A stretch of DNA of 64,000 bases from Pseudorasbora parva (GCF_024679245.1 NC_090187.1:2877251-2941250), one strand, 5' to 3'. Shown: positions 1 to 15,621, counted from the stretch's first letter. The notes: a model not told the origin generated them from the letters alone. A program made the numbers and translations.

Positions 1-371
1 CGTTGTCCCTCCTCAGATAGGGCAGGATGTCCCATTCGTCATCTGGTTTTGGACTGGGGCTCAGATGAGGAATGTAAAGTCTCTGCTGACTTCACTTCTG
101 TCTGAGCTCTGATGGGCTGAGCGACCTGCATGGCCCAAACACTTTCAAAGGGCTCCCCTTACTCTATGGAGACATGAGGATTGAGTGGGGCGAAAGTCAT
201 TGATCTCCATTAGAGAGAGAAGGATTATGATGGATGAGTTTGTTGGAGCCATGGTAATGATGTCCTTTTGAAAAGCATTACAGTTTTTAATTTTTTAGGT
301 GGATTATAATATATATTTAAACAATTAAAAATAAGACGCGAATGATCAAGCCTGAGCTTCACAAGTGCACA

Positions 372-406
<35 letters not shown>

Positions 407-683
407 AGTCAATATCACACAATGATGTTTTAGAGTGTCACCCGAAAACCGCTGTACTTTTTTTCAGCATTGTGGCTGATTTGTAGATTGATTGTACACA
501 CAAATATTCAGTGAAATGACATGAACAGCACAATTATTTAAACTGAAAGAGAGCAAAACCTCTTCTAGAGTCTCCTAAAGTCTAAACACATTTTCTGCTT
601 TACACACACTTTGCAATTCAAAATGGCACTTTTTAAAATGCCCTGAAGACGGCTCTCTGCATAAAACACAGCAATCTGACTTA
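1..683. other. Non-genic sequence with a GT microsatellite
   Basis: I see no exon, RNA gene or recognisable transposon here. A (GT)n run occupies about 374-405. The first bases resemble a pyrimidine tract ending in CAG, but no convincing open exon follows. Confidence 0.5.
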
Positions 684-1305
684 GGCCCTATCTACACGAA
701 GCCAGCGCTTTCCCAATCCGATCTTTTTTTCCCCTCGTTTCAAGAAATATCTGCGTCCACACGAGATTACAAAAACGGACTAAAAACGATGTAGTTTGCA
801 TGTCAGGCCAGTGTGTGGCGCTGTAATTCTGCCACAGAAATACACTAAAAACGGAGAAGAAGAGTTGTGGCTAGGCAGGGGTATAACAGTGGTCGGCGGT
901 GAGGCAAAATCTCACAATAAAATAACAATAAATACATTTGCTACTTAACAGATGTGTTTTATTAATGCCTACACCCCGACCCTAAACATACCCTTACAGG
1001 TATCCAGATACGTTAATTAAATGAGGCGATATTGATGTGCGCATGCCCAGTGCCCGTAGTTGTATCCCTTAACTTTTTCACCATGCTGGACGTAGTGTGA
1101 TGACATCACCGTTTCAGAAAATATACGGATTCGCTGTACACACGAAAACGGAAGATGATCGCTTTCAGATTTATCCACTTTGGGACCCGGTTTCGAAAAA
1201 TATCGGATGCATGCTTCTAAAACGCCAGATCCGTTTCGACGAAACGCTGATACGGTACTAAATTAATAAGTATACAGCTAAATGCGTCTCCGTGTGGACG
1301 GGGCC
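684..1305. mobile_element. PIF/Harbinger-like MITE, 622 bp
   Basis: Terminal inverted repeats begin GGCCCTATCTACACG on the left and, read from the other strand, GGCCCCGTCCACACGG on the right. The element is flanked by TTA on both sides (681-683 and 1306-1308), the 3-bp TWA duplication typical of PIF/Harbinger transposons. It has no coding capacity. Class is inferred from the duplication length and TIR start only. Confidence 0.6.
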
Positions 1306-1308
1306 TTA

Positions 1309-2139
1309 AAGTTTGCCATTTCAACTCAAAATGACACACCATGAGCTAACTGGCCAATGCATGAGCCGTCTGGCCAAACCTCTCATTAGTTAATCACTTC
1401 CTTCAGGATGGAAGAACTATGAAAATACCACAGGTCTTATTTCATATTCAGTTCTTGCCTCTTTATCATATATAAAAATATATATTCTCTTTTCAGTTTG
1501 CTGTATTTTTTTGTGAGCATAAGCAAAAGTTGCAAAAGTTGCGCTAACTTTAGAGAAATTTTTAATAAAAATGTTTCAACAGCACGTGTGTGTATCTGCA
1601 AATATTTCTGTTTAAGTGAACAATCTGAAGAATTTTCTACAACTTGAACTACATAATATTATACATAATATTTGGCATAGTATTATGGCAAAGCACTCTA
1701 AAGATGGGAGTGTGTTTCATTATTCCCACCGGTGTGTAGTTGGTTAAAAACACGAATCTGGTAAATGAATGAAGTGTGTGCCATTTCGTGCAAAAGTTTG
1801 ATTTTGATAATGCTATATGTAGTTTTGGTTGCAGTGCTTCATTTTTCAAGATATATGAGGTGTTTTGCAGTTTGTGTGTGTGGTTTTGTGAATTGTGTTG
1901 AGTATTTTGATAAAACTGGACTAGTTTGCAAAATTGTGTGTTAGCAATTGGAAACTGTAATCCGTCCCCAAGAGCTTAAAATGACAGTGTCAAGTAAACA
2001 GTTTATTTTCACAGTTTTTCTCGATTTTTTTATCACACATTTTCTTAAAGCATGCCTCATACTCTTAACCTGACAAGGCAGACCCACATCAAGATGTTTG
2101 GTCTGGAAACTCACCATTGACAGCTCAATCTGAGGGGCG
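1309..2139. other. Non-genic, AT-rich sequence
   Basis: No exon or known element recognised. Short open frames here lack coding character and have no splice context. Confidence 0.5.
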
Positions 2140-2584
2140 GATAAACGGTCGTCTTTCAAACTCCCTCTGCACGCGATAGGATAGCGCTACACCAACCAGA
2201 GCAACGAAGGTGAAGCAGAGCTCGCTGACTGATTAAACATTCACCGTATCCGGTCGGCTAAACCCCGAACACATCTTCCCTTCTTAAGAATGACTTCAGT
2301 GCCGCTCTTTGTTCTTTTCTCAGAGAAAAGCTTAACTCGTCTTCCAGAGTCGCAGTCAAAGCTGATTCGAAAGACCGCCGTTCGCCAGTTTCTGTGTTTA
2401 CTAGAAGCACGCAAATGCAACTCGGCCATCGTCATTATGGCCCCGCCCACCGACTCTATACACGATGTGATTGGCCCGACAAGAGTTAGGAGATTACAGC
2501 TCAGAAGGGTATTGAGAGTTGCTAGACGACACTCGTGGCAGATTAGATTTGCTGCCGCTAAGGTGCGTCTAGATTTCTAGGCTA
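2140..2584 (-). mobile_element. Dispersed element carrying a RecQ-like fragment, copy A
   Basis: This 445-bp segment is the reverse complement of 40719-41166 over its whole length, sharing both ends (TAGCCTAGAAATCTAGACGC at one, GATAAACGG at the other). On the minus strand it encodes a decayed peptide homologous to copy B. Copy B carries the QRTALKSF...DVFGV string that is also found, joined to a Walker A motif, in the element at 59194-59985. Copy A is frameshifted. The capture of a helicase fragment is inferred from this three-way similarity. Confidence 0.65.
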
Positions 2585-2924
2585 TCATACTCTCAGAACT
2601 CTACACACAAATAAAAAAAACACACACACAATGGACAAAACCCTTCAATTCTCCTGCAAAATGAAGCTTTACATTCAGTATAATGGTATTTTGTTTTCAT
2701 CATATGAACGTTTATAAGAAGCATTTGAACACTGATGCGCTCAGTGTAAAACACTTCTTCTCCATTCATCGGAACGACCGAGGGCTTTTTTGGTTCAGTG
2801 TTACACTTACTACAGAGAATACATACATAAGTGTGCTGTAAAATGTTTGAGAAATGTGTTTTTATAGTCACAACACACAAACACACGGTAACAACAGTTG
2901 GCGTATTATACGTACGAACCACCC
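2585..2924. other. Non-genic sequence
   Basis: I see no gene here. The stretch is CA-rich and its open minus-strand frame has no recognisable domain. Confidence 0.4.
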
Positions 2925-2933
2925 AAACAGTTT

Positions 2934-3277
2934 AATAAGAAGATACTTTATTAAAAAATCTTGGAAAACCGTCTCGACGAGTCGAGCTATGAACGCTGTG
3001 CTAAGAGATGAACGGTGACTTGGAATCTCATATGGTCCGTTGTTTCCGGAAGAAGCACTGAACGCAACAGAGAAATTAAATAATTAAAGGAAATTAAGGA
3101 ATTAAGAAATTAAGGAATAATTAAAGGAAATTAAGGAATTAAAATTTCACAAACTTAATTCCTATCGACCAGCTCACTTAGCACAGCGTTCGTGACTCGA
3201 CTCGTCGAGACTGATTTCCAAGATGGCTGCCGTCTGTAAACGCGTAATGTACTGTCTTTATAAAGTATCTTCTTATT
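2934..3277. mobile_element. Mutator-like MITE, 344 bp with 9-bp TSD
   Basis: The ends are inverted repeats (AATAAGAAGATACTTTA left, TAAAGTATCTTCTTATT right). Inner arms also pair: GTCTCGACGAGTCGAG near 2971 with CTCGACTCGTCGAGAC near 3195. A perfect 9-bp direct duplication AAACAGTTT flanks it (2925-2933, 3278-3286). Nine base pairs fits MULE-type transposition. The centre is AT-rich with AATTAAGGAATTAA-like iterations. No coding sequence remains. Confidence 0.65.
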
Positions 3278-3286
3278 AAACAGTTT

Positions 3287-4390
3287 GGACACTTACAAAG
3301 TTCTCAATGCTTCGGTTTGCATGTAGGGACCCTTATTATGCTGCCGTGTTAGTGTGAGGCTATTTTGAGCTTTGTTAGTGATATTAACTAGTGATTTAAT
3401 TCTACTTACCCTGTGCCCCATAGACAGGCTTTATAAGCTAATCTGTTTTTAGAGATAAAACTCTTTACATTCGATTTCCGTGAAAACTTATCCCAGAGAA
3501 CGATCTACTCAGTAATCATCTGTTAATTACCCCTAGGTTCATTTCTCACCGGAGTTGTCCTTTATAAGGTTAACTAATGTTCACTAATGAAACCTTATTG
3601 TAAAGTGTTACCAGTGTTTTTTTTTAATTATATACTTTGAAGATTTGAAGTACACTACAAGTGCACATACTGTAGAATTAAGCGCACTTAATTTCCACAA
3701 AGAGACTAAACAATGTTTGGAGCTGAACTGAGGTGAAGCCCTTTAGACCAGGCTGTGCATTAACAGAAGAGACTTTCCTCTGATCAAGCCTAACACACAC
3801 CTAACCGCATAAGGCTTCAGAGCGCTGGGAGAAAGGGACGTGTTGGAAATGTTATAATGGGCAATTACAGTAGCATTGCCACTTTGCACTTACCTGTACA
3901 TGTTTCTAATGAGCACTTGGGATGTAATTAGAGGTCAGAGGTCAGTGTGGTTTAACCCAGGGGTCAGTAGATGACAGGACGAAGACGGATGATCCTAGAA
4001 CAAAAGCAAAACATTTCACTCAAATCCTGCAACTACACCTTTCAATACATGTTTTACTCTCCAGAGAACCACCAAGGAAGATCAATAACCTGATAATGTT
4101 ACTGGGGAAAAAATTAGTGCACCACAAGAATTAATTGAAATATGTATATTTGCATTCACAAATAATTATGATGAACTAATATTTGATTATAGTACAGCTA
4201 CAGTGTGTTCTTCTCTTTTTTATTTGCAACCATAAACTGGCGATATTCTGTCTGAAATACTCAATATTATCTGAAATGTTACGTAAAATTTTACTCAATA
4301 TGTTAATCAACATTAAATTAAATATTTCTCAGTAGTAACTTGTTTATTGAAATTGCATATAAAGCATGTAAAGTTCATAGGTTTGGACAG

Positions 4391-4438
<48 letters not shown>

Positions 4439-4498
4439 TTGTGTTATGAAGGGTTGTCAGGACATTAGTTTAGGAGGTGAAAATCATAGACTGTCATA
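3287..4498. other. Non-genic sequence with a GT tract
   Basis: I see no gene. A (GT)n microsatellite lies at about 4394-4436. The rest is unremarkable AT-rich DNA. Confidence 0.5.
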
Positions 4499-6094
4499 AG
4501 CTGCGTTTCCATTACAGATTTGCGAAAAACTTTTGCGATATTTCTTAAATGTCGATAAAAAACTGTTGCGAAATGACAGCGTTTCCATAGCTGCAGTTAT
4601 GCGACTAAAACATATTACTTTCCTCTCGCGATATGTCATTCCAAAACGATGGCACTTGGTAGGTTTGTATATCCCATCCATCACACTAGCCATTATTTTT
4701 ATTGGAAGGAGACATATGTTATCCAAGCATTAATGGCAAGGAAAGCCCCTTAGGTTACTTAAGCGGCACGGATATGAGGTGTGTGTGTGTGTGTGTCAGA
4801 TCTTCTTCAAGGTCTTCATGATAATGTAGCATTTCTGTGTTTAGAATCTAGTATTACTGTAATCCTATATTGTCTTTTATGAGTTTAATAAAGAACTCCA
4901 TCTAGTCTTCTCTCCAAACCGAACAGTCATCTGTAAAGAATGATCGCCTTTTAAGCGCGGCAGGTTGACGCATATAGAGTAGAGCAAAATGTTTGAATTT
5001 GCATGTTAACTCAAATGTTTTATTTTTATTTTTACCACTTTCGTTATTTTGGCTAGATATTTCGTTTGATTGGCATTTGAACTGAATTTAGAAATGCTTT
5101 GGAAAAGAAAAAATTGGCATTTAATAAACAAAATAATTTTTTTGAAATGGAGGCAGCGTTTGGAGTGAGTGCATGCAAAATAATTAGTTCCCTGAGTCCA
5201 CAAATAAAAATAGACAGTTTATACTTTATAATTATGTCTTGAACTCATCTGTATAGTTAAAAATGACAAGAGTATTGTAAATTGTTTCATCTCTCTTAAA
5301 GGAAGAAGGAAAAAATGAGAACGTCGGCGCTTTTATCTGCCGTGGGTTAAAGAAAACATAGCCTAACTACGAAACTAAATAGGCTACGTTTAGGCCTAAA
5401 CATTAGCCTGTAATATTATTTTAATTTATATGTTGGTTATGAAAAGTGAGCAGCATGAGTAAGAATCGTAATATGTTTGAGACCTGGGGAGTCACATGAT
5501 TTTGATCACTTCGAGTTTTATTTTCTAGAAAGTCTTTCTTAAAAAATATATTTAGTTTTGTAAAAATTGTATTTTTATTTTGATCGATGTTTCATCAATT
5601 AATTGCCTGTTTATTAAATAAGAAGCAAACTAAGATCGTCTGGGATGGATTGACGTGCGTAACTGGCCTGTTTCCTCTGCCTTTGAGTAAGGCTGAAACT
5701 ATTATAGGTTAGCTCTTTCTGCTTTAATACATTTCTTGAATATATGTCTTAATTACAGTATATATAGCCTGTAGTCCTTATTAGGAGAAAATATATGTCC
5801 TTTTAACTACATTATCTTGTTATTACGACACAATTGAGTGGAAAATATAATATATAGGCCCTATGTTGCAGCAATGCGTCACCGCAACAGGTGACATGTA
5901 AATGCGAAAAAACCGTTTCCATTGCAGTTTTGCGAAAATGTCCTTTTTCGAATCGCCTGAAAAACCACCTCATGAGAGCGTAAAAACTTTTTTGCGATAT
6001 ATGGGAGTTTTTGCGAAATTGCCGCGTTTCCATTGGGCGTATTTTCAATTCGCAATTTCAATTTGCGCAATTTGAAGGGTAATGGAAACGCGCT
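4499..6094. mobile_element. Possible 1.6-kb TIR element with GCGTTTCCATT ends
   Basis: The left end AGCTGCGTTTCCATTAC and the right end (other strand) AGCGCGTTTCCATTACCC are inverted repeats flanked by TA on both sides. Further GCGTTTCCAT copies inside (near 4580, 5909, 6021) suggest subterminal repeats with TTTGCGAAA blocks. No transposase is visible. It may be one non-autonomous element or two neighbouring ones. Confidence 0.4.
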
Positions 6095-6307
6095 TATAGA
6101 GAGAGAATATAAGAGAAAGTGACATGAGTTATCCATATATATATATAATTGCTGCAGCTTTACTATGATCTATCTAATAATATAATAAACTTATTTAAAC
6201 TCAAATCAATAGTTTATCTCCAACTCACAATGTTCTCAGATCAGTATAAAAGATTCACTCTAGATTAATGTGTTATTTGAAGAGTACAAATACCCCAATA
6301 CAATACC

Positions 6308-7390
6308 CTGATACAAGGTAAGGTCAGTATAGTTTTTAGATTTCCGCCATTTCCTCTCTGCCGCCCTGAGTCCAGAGCGATGTTCACGGAGAACTTCAGA
6401 CAGCCAGGGGGCAGATGGGGTGGGGCGGGCTGGTCTGGATGAAAGGGGGCAAAAACTGTCTAAGGAGGATGTTAGAGTGGAGCAAAGAGTGTCGGTAGCA
6501 CTGTTAGTGTCCAGTGCTGAGAACTGAGCAGGTGGAGGAAGTGAAGATGAAACCATAGTGGATAGGCGAGAGAGAGAGAGTGAGCGTAGATTACGCCGAA
6601 AGCTAATCTGTGTAGGAGTACGTGTTGTGTCCAGAGTCAGTATGAGGTTAAGAGTGATGAGAAAGTGGTCTGAGGTGTGTAATGGAGTAACTAAAGTGTT
6701 GTCCGTGGAGCAGTTGCGTGTGTAGACGAGGTCTAATTGGTTACCTGACTTGTGAGTAGCCGTAGTAGATACTAATTTAAGGTCAAATGAGGTCAGTAGA
6801 GTGCAGAAGTATGTGGCTAGGTGCTTATCCAGATGGATGTTGAAGTCACCAAGCAGAATCAGTGGAGTGCCATCCTCAGGGAAGCTAGAAAGTAACACAT
6901 CCAACTCCTCCACAAAGTTAACGAGGTGACCTGGAGGACGATAGACCACTACCACATGGATTTTAACAGGGTGAGCAATAGTGATTGAGTGCAATTCAAA
7001 TGAACTGGCTGATAGAGATGGTAAGGGATCACATTTCCAATCAGTTGAGATAAGCAAACCAGTACCCCCACCCCTCCCAATAGGCAGAGGAGTGTGTGAA
7101 AAAGTTAAATTGGTTGAGGGGGCTGCAGGAGTGGCAGTGTCCTCCGGTTTGATCCAGGTCTCAGTTAGGGCCATGAGGCTGAGCTGAGAATGAGTCCCAA
7201 TAGATGAAATAAAGTCTGCTTTGTTTACAGCAGAATGGCAATTCCAGAGACCAATTGGAATAGAGAGTAAAGTAGCAGAGGATTTTAGGATATAGCACAA
7301 ATTATTAGGATTGTGGCGTCTCATGCGTACAGAGCGTGATTTACGAGTGCTAGTAGTAATAGTTGAGATTTGAAAGCACATGGTGAATAC
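6308..7390 (-). pseudogene. LINE (L2/CR1-like) endonuclease domain remnant
   Basis: A minus-strand frame of about 370 codons encodes an exonuclease-endonuclease-phosphatase domain of the kind that opens ORF2 of L2/CR1-like non-LTR retrotransposons and nicks target DNA for reverse transcription. Catalytic motifs are visible in order: GLWNCHSAVNK (Asn), ALTETWIKPED (Glu), VVVYRPPG (Tyr), LLGDFNIHLD (Asp/Asn), NQLDLVYTRN and HTSDHFLITLN (the SDH triad). The frame is open through the whole domain, but homology ends near 6308, before any reverse transcriptase. The copy is therefore broken and cannot retrotranspose. It is preceded on the same strand by the 39-bp VNTR and the 257-bp monomers, which may be its 5' region. 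Clade assignment is from memory of fish LINE proteins. Confidence 0.75.
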
Positions 7391-7489
7391 AGATCAGAGA
7401 AAAGGCCAGATAGGAATTAGAAAAAAAAAAAACACAAATAATGAAAAGGAAATTGATACTCAAGTGCCTTTTCGGGGTCCTTGCTTGGG

Positions 7490-8900
7490 AGGAGTTGCAC
7501 AGGGAAGAGTTGAAGTCTTTACACTCGTCTGTCTTGCACAGGGAAGAGTTGAGGTCTTTACACTCGTCGGTCTTGCACAGGGAAGAGTTGAGGTCTTTAC
7601 ACTCGTCGGTCTTGCACAGGGAAGAGTTGAGGTCTTTACACTCGTCTGTCTTGCACAGGGAAGAGTTGAGGTCTTTACACTCGTCTGTCTTGCACAGGGA
7701 AGAGTTGAGGTCTTTACACTCGTCGGTCTTGCACAGGGAAGAGTTGAGGTCTTTACACTCGTCGGTCTTGCACGGAGAAGAGTTGAGGTCTTTACACTCG
7801 TCGGTCTTGCACAGGGAAGAGTTGAGGTCTTTACACTCGTCGGTCTTGCACGGAGAAGAGTTGAGGTCTTTACACTCGTCGGTCTTGCACAGGGAAGAGT
7901 TGAGGTCTTCACACTCGTCGGTCTTGCACAGGGAAGAGTTGAGGTCTTTACACTCGTTGGTCTTGCACAGAGAAGAGTTGAGGTCTTTACACTCGTCGGT
8001 CTTGCACAGGGAAGAGTTGAGGTCTTCACACTCGTCGGTCTTGCACAGGGAAGAGTTGAGGTCTTTACACTCGTCGGTCTTGCACAGGGAAGAGTTGAGG
8101 TCTTTACACTCGTCGGTCTTGCACAGGGAAGAGTTGAGGTCTTTACACTCGTCGGTCTTGCACAGAGAAGAGTTGAGGTCTTTACACTCGTCGGTCTTGC
8201 ACAGAGAAGAGTTGAGGTCTTTACACTCGTCGGTCTTGCACAGGGAAGAGTTGAGGTCTTCACACTCGTCGGTCTTGCACAGGGAAGAGTTGAGGTCTTT
8301 ACACTCGTCGGTCTTAAACAGGGAAGAGTTGAGGTCTTTACACTTGTCGGTCTTAAACAGGGAAGAGTTGAGGTCTTTACACTCGTCGGTCTTAAACAGG
8401 GAAGAGTTGAGGTCTTTACACTCGTCGGTCTTGCACGGAGAAGAGTTGAGGTCTTTACACTCGTCGGTCTTAAACAGGGAAGAGTTGAGGTCTTTACACT
8501 CGTCGGTCTTAAACAGGGAAGAGTTGAGGTCTTTACACTCGTCGGTCTTAAACAGGGAAGAGTTGAGGTCTTTACACTCGTCGGTCTTAAACAGGGAAGA
8601 GTTGAGGTCTTTACACTCGTCGGTCTTAAACAGGGAAGAGTTGAGGTCTTTACACTCGTCGGTCTTAAACAGGGAAGAGTTGAGGTCTTTACACTCGTCG
8701 GTCTTGCACAGGGAAGAGTTGAGGTCTTTACACTTGTCGGTCTTGCACAGGGAAGAGTTGAGGTCTTTACACTTGTCGGTCTTGCACAGGGAAGAGTTGC
8801 GGTCTTTACACTCGTCGGTCTTGCACAGGGAAGAGTTGAGGTCTTTACACTCGTCGGTCTTGCACAGGGAAGAGTTGAGGTCTTTACACTCGTTGGCCTT
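7490..8900. repeat. 39-bp minisatellite, about 36 copies
   Basis: The unit is 39 bp; examples contain GGGAAGAGTTGAGGTCTTTA followed by CACTCGTCG. Because 39 is divisible by three and the unit lacks stops, several frames stay open on both strands, giving 13-residue repeats such as KTDECKDLNSSLC (minus) and LAQGRVEVFTLVG (plus). Variants TGCACAGGG, TAAACAGGG and TGCACGGAG mark subfamilies; the AAACAGGG type clusters at about 8310-8700, implying local block amplification. It sits directly 5' of the LINE endonuclease frame on the minus strand. Confidence 0.9.
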
Positions 8901-8993
8901 CACACAAGGAGGGCTTCACACTGCCGCTTCCGCTGCCGCGGACTATCACGCTTTTTATCACACGAGTATTGTTATGGAAAGCAGTTGGGAATG

Positions 8994-9454
8994 CCCCCAA
9001 CAAACGCTCACTCACAACATGGCAATGACCAAACAAATGCTAACTCCCACACACACCGCGAGAATACACCAAAACTAATAATACACACCACTGCACTACA
9101 CAGACACACTTATCCAACAACAAATAAACAAACAATCAAATAAGAAAAGTTACAAACACTTACAGAGTAGTTGTCTATCAGTCAATCGATGCTTCACCTC
9201 TAGCCAACTGCTAACAAACACACGAGGCTTTTAATACCTCGCTGGCCACGCCCCCAACAAACGCTCACTCACAACGTGGCAATGACCAAACAAATGCTAA
9301 CTCCTCCACACACACCACGAGAAAACACCAAAACTAACAATACACACCACTGCACTACACAGACACACTTATCCAACAACAAATGAACAAACAATCAAAT
9401 GAGAAAAGTTACAAACACTTACAGAGTAGTTGTCTATCAGTCAATCGATGCTTC
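8994..9454. repeat. Two tandem monomers of about 257 bp
   Basis: Bases 8994-9195 recur almost identically at 9251-9454, both running from CCCCCAACAAACGCTCACTC to CAATCGATGCTTC. The first copy ends near the VNTR. On the minus strand the order is monomer, monomer, VNTR, endonuclease, which resembles the tandem 5' promoter monomers of some LINEs. That role is inferred. Confidence 0.7.
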
Positions 9455-10002
9455 CCCTCATACATAAAAAACTTCCCTCAAAAAAGAAAAAATCAAAACA
9501 AAAAGGATGCATCAATAATTCAGGAAGCAGCTTATTCCGAGAAGCCTGTAAACACTACAGGATCTTCACACCCGTCTCTAAGAGAAGCTGATCTGTGCCA
9601 AGAGTGTGTGCTGTGGTTTGCGCTGATAAAGCAGAAGAAGCTCGATTGAAAGCAGATAAACACGAGTCCCCTCTCGTCCCACGGGCCCACTCTCTTCACA
9701 GAACAATCCTCTTTCTAAGTGCAGGCATGTTTTCTCGGGAGTTCGAGGAAAGGACACAGCCAACAGTCTGTCTGACAATGACAGTGGCCATGCTGAAAGA
9801 TTTATACATGCCTTTATACTTTAAAGATTTAGGGCTGTGGCTGACAGATGTTTTACAGCTTTAAAAGATATGGAACTATGAGAATATGGGATTATTAATT
9901 TCTAATCCTCAAACATCCACAGTCTAAATTCAGTGCAACTCAAAACTAAATAAATGATTCATTAAATAAATAAATAAATAAATAATGCAACACTTTAGAT
10001 GT
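9455..10002. other. Non-genic sequence
   Basis: No recognised gene or element. Short frames around 9380-9860 show no known domain. Confidence 0.4.
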
Positions 10003-10476
10003 TGGATGGATGGATGGATGTATGGATGGATGGATGGATACATAATGGATGGATAAATGGATGGATGGATAGATATATAATGGATGGACGGAATGGATAG
10101 ATGGATACATAATGGATGGATAAATGGATGGATGGAAAGATAGATATATTATGCATGGATGGATGGATGGATAAATGGATGGATGGATCGGTGGATGGAT
10201 AGATACATAATGGAGGGATGGATTGATACATAGATATTGGATGGATGAATGGAAGGATATATGGATGGATGGATATATAATGGATGGATGGATGGATATA
10301 TAATGGATGGATGGATGGATGCATAATGGAGGGATGGATTGATACATAGATACTGGATGAATCAATAGAGTGATGGAAAGATATGTACATAGATAGATAA
10401 AGGCTGGATGGATGGATGGATGGATGGATGGATGGATGGATGGATGGATGGATGGATGGATGGATGGATGGATGGA
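10003..10476. repeat. Imperfect (GGAT)n tract
   Basis: A long tetranucleotide tract based on GGAT, with interruptions such as ATACATAATGGA that recur at intervals, ending in a pure run at about 10407-10475. Confidence 0.9.
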
Positions 10477-11161
10477 CAGACAGTTAGCCGTGCATGTGCT
10501 CTTCTATTGGTGTTTAGAGATCACTGACATGCACTGTTTTCCTCTGTGGTTAAGAGATTTCACTTTAGAAAAGAGATTACAGTCAGCAGTACAATATTCA
10601 TATACTTCCTTTTCAATTAGTCTTCCCAATAATGCCATCATTTTGTTTCTTCGAATTGCTGTGTCCAAAAACAACAGTCTTCTAATTTACAGCAATATAG
10701 AGAGAGCTTTGGTGACAGCTAAGCAGATGCTTTATTACTACAATAATGACTTACTACAGTAATTTCTTGCTATATGGCATCCGAAGTGGAAAACATTGGT
10801 CAAAAACGAACATTTGCACACAAACTGACCAGCAACCGCAACCTTCAGACGCCATCTTTATTATTTAGCTTAACTGTGTGAGAATGGGAAGCACAGGAAT
10901 GTGGGATATCAAAGGCAGCGAAGGAGGAGGTGAAGCTGACATTGGATTTGAATGTGTAATCAGTGTAATAGAGTAATCAGAATGAATTTGATCCAAATGA
11001 AGTCTGGATTGGATTGAAAGGACTGGTTTATTCCTCTTCTAATCCGATCGTGAGGACATGAACACTTGATCAGATTGAAAACAGAAACTGGAAAGGACTG
11101 TGACGTAGACATGGCGTGATGGCAAATGACGAGAGTGTAACAAGCTGCAGTCGTTGTTAAT
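10477..11161. other. Non-genic sequence
   Basis: I recognise nothing coding or repetitive in this stretch. Confidence 0.4.
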
Positions 11162-11164
11162 AAG

Positions 11165-11247
<83 letters not shown>

Positions 11248-11249
11248 AT
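11162..11249. repeat. (AAAT)n microsatellite
   Basis: About 22 near-perfect AAAT repeats. Confidence 0.95.
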
Positions 11250-11613
11250 GACTTGTGTTATTTTTAAAATCTCCACTCATCATCTGTGAAGTGGAGCTGG
11301 AAAACGTCCCATTCGTCTCACATCCACAGATACTTTATTTTGGTAGTGGGACGGGGCGTTTTTACTAGTCAAGACCACCTAATCCGAGACCAAGTTATGA
11401 CCAAGACCTGCTCTCCTTAAATTCATAAAGATACCACCTGAGAAATGACTTATACAATTATAATAAGACACTAGATGTTACCAATCGAATTAAATCATTA
11501 CCAACTAAATTAATATTTGCACTGCAAAGGTGCTACAGTAGATGCATCTGACAAATGCAAAATTACAAATACATAAATAACGTGGAGATGGTACTGAGTA
11601 TATATATATATAT

Positions 11614-14866
<3,253 letters not shown>

Positions 14867-14893
14867 GTGGAAGAAGAAGAAGAAGAAGAAGAA

Positions 14894-14934
<41 letters not shown>

Positions 14935-14971
14935 AGAGGAAGAAGAAGAAGAAGAGGAAGAGGAAGAAGAA

Positions 14972-15012
<41 letters not shown>

Positions 15013-15019
15013 AGAGGAT

Positions 15020-15069
<50 letters not shown>

Positions 15070-15075
15070 AGAAGA
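14867..15075 (+). repeat. Homopurine GAA/GAG tract, about 205 nt
   Basis: The plus strand is purine-only apart from one T near 15019. It is built from GAA triplets with GAG interruptions, and it reads as a poly-glutamate frame that is a by-product of the repeat. Such mirror-symmetric polypurine DNA can form intramolecular triplex. Confidence 0.95.
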
Positions 15076-15350
15076 TAAAATATACAGTTTTTTTTAAGTA
15101 CTAAAACTTAAATACAATTATAATATATAAATGGAAATGGATAAGACGTACAAATAAAAACTGACTCAAAATATTAATAAATACTTTAATAGTAGGCTAT
15201 GTCAATGATACTAAAATAGTGTAAAGTGATTAATAATAATAATAATAATGATGTCTATGGATGAATACTACTCCATATTCTATAATATTCCATTAAAAAA
15301 TTGGAAGGGAAAAAATACGGAATTGTTCATTTTGGTTTTATGGTCATTTT

Positions 15351-15620
15351 AAAGGGACGGTTCTCCGCAAAGTGAAAATTCTGTCATTTGCTCACCCCTC
15401 ATGCCAATCGAAACCAGATTTACTTTCTTTCTTCAGTGGAAGACAAGAGTAGATGTGAATCTGAAGGGAAGTCAGTCATCATTCATTTCCATCCCTGCAT
15501 CCATCCAATGAAAGTGAATGAGTGAGTCTGTCATTCTGCCTAACATCTCCTTTCGAGCCCCAAGGAAGACAGAAAGTCATATGATGACAGATTTGTCATT
15601 TCTGGGTGAACTGTCTCTTT
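15351..15620. mobile_element. MITE with AAAGGGACRGTTC-type ends, 270 bp
   Basis: Inverted ends AAAGGGACGGTTC and GAACTGTCTCTTT surround a sequence of the TTCACCCAAAAATGAAAATTCTGTCATT type common in fish. Related partial copies lie near 31150, 32250, 41515 and 51955. Confidence 0.6.
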
Positions 15621-15621
15621 A

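Noticed and set aside
7490..8900. CRISPR-like array
   Set aside because: Units are contiguous without unique spacers, and the genome is vertebrate.
7350..9143. Very long open frames on both strands across the 39-bp VNTR
   Set aside because: They arise because the stop-free unit is a multiple of three; all follow the repeat rather than coding constraint. Only the minus-strand link to the LINE is kept as a possibility.
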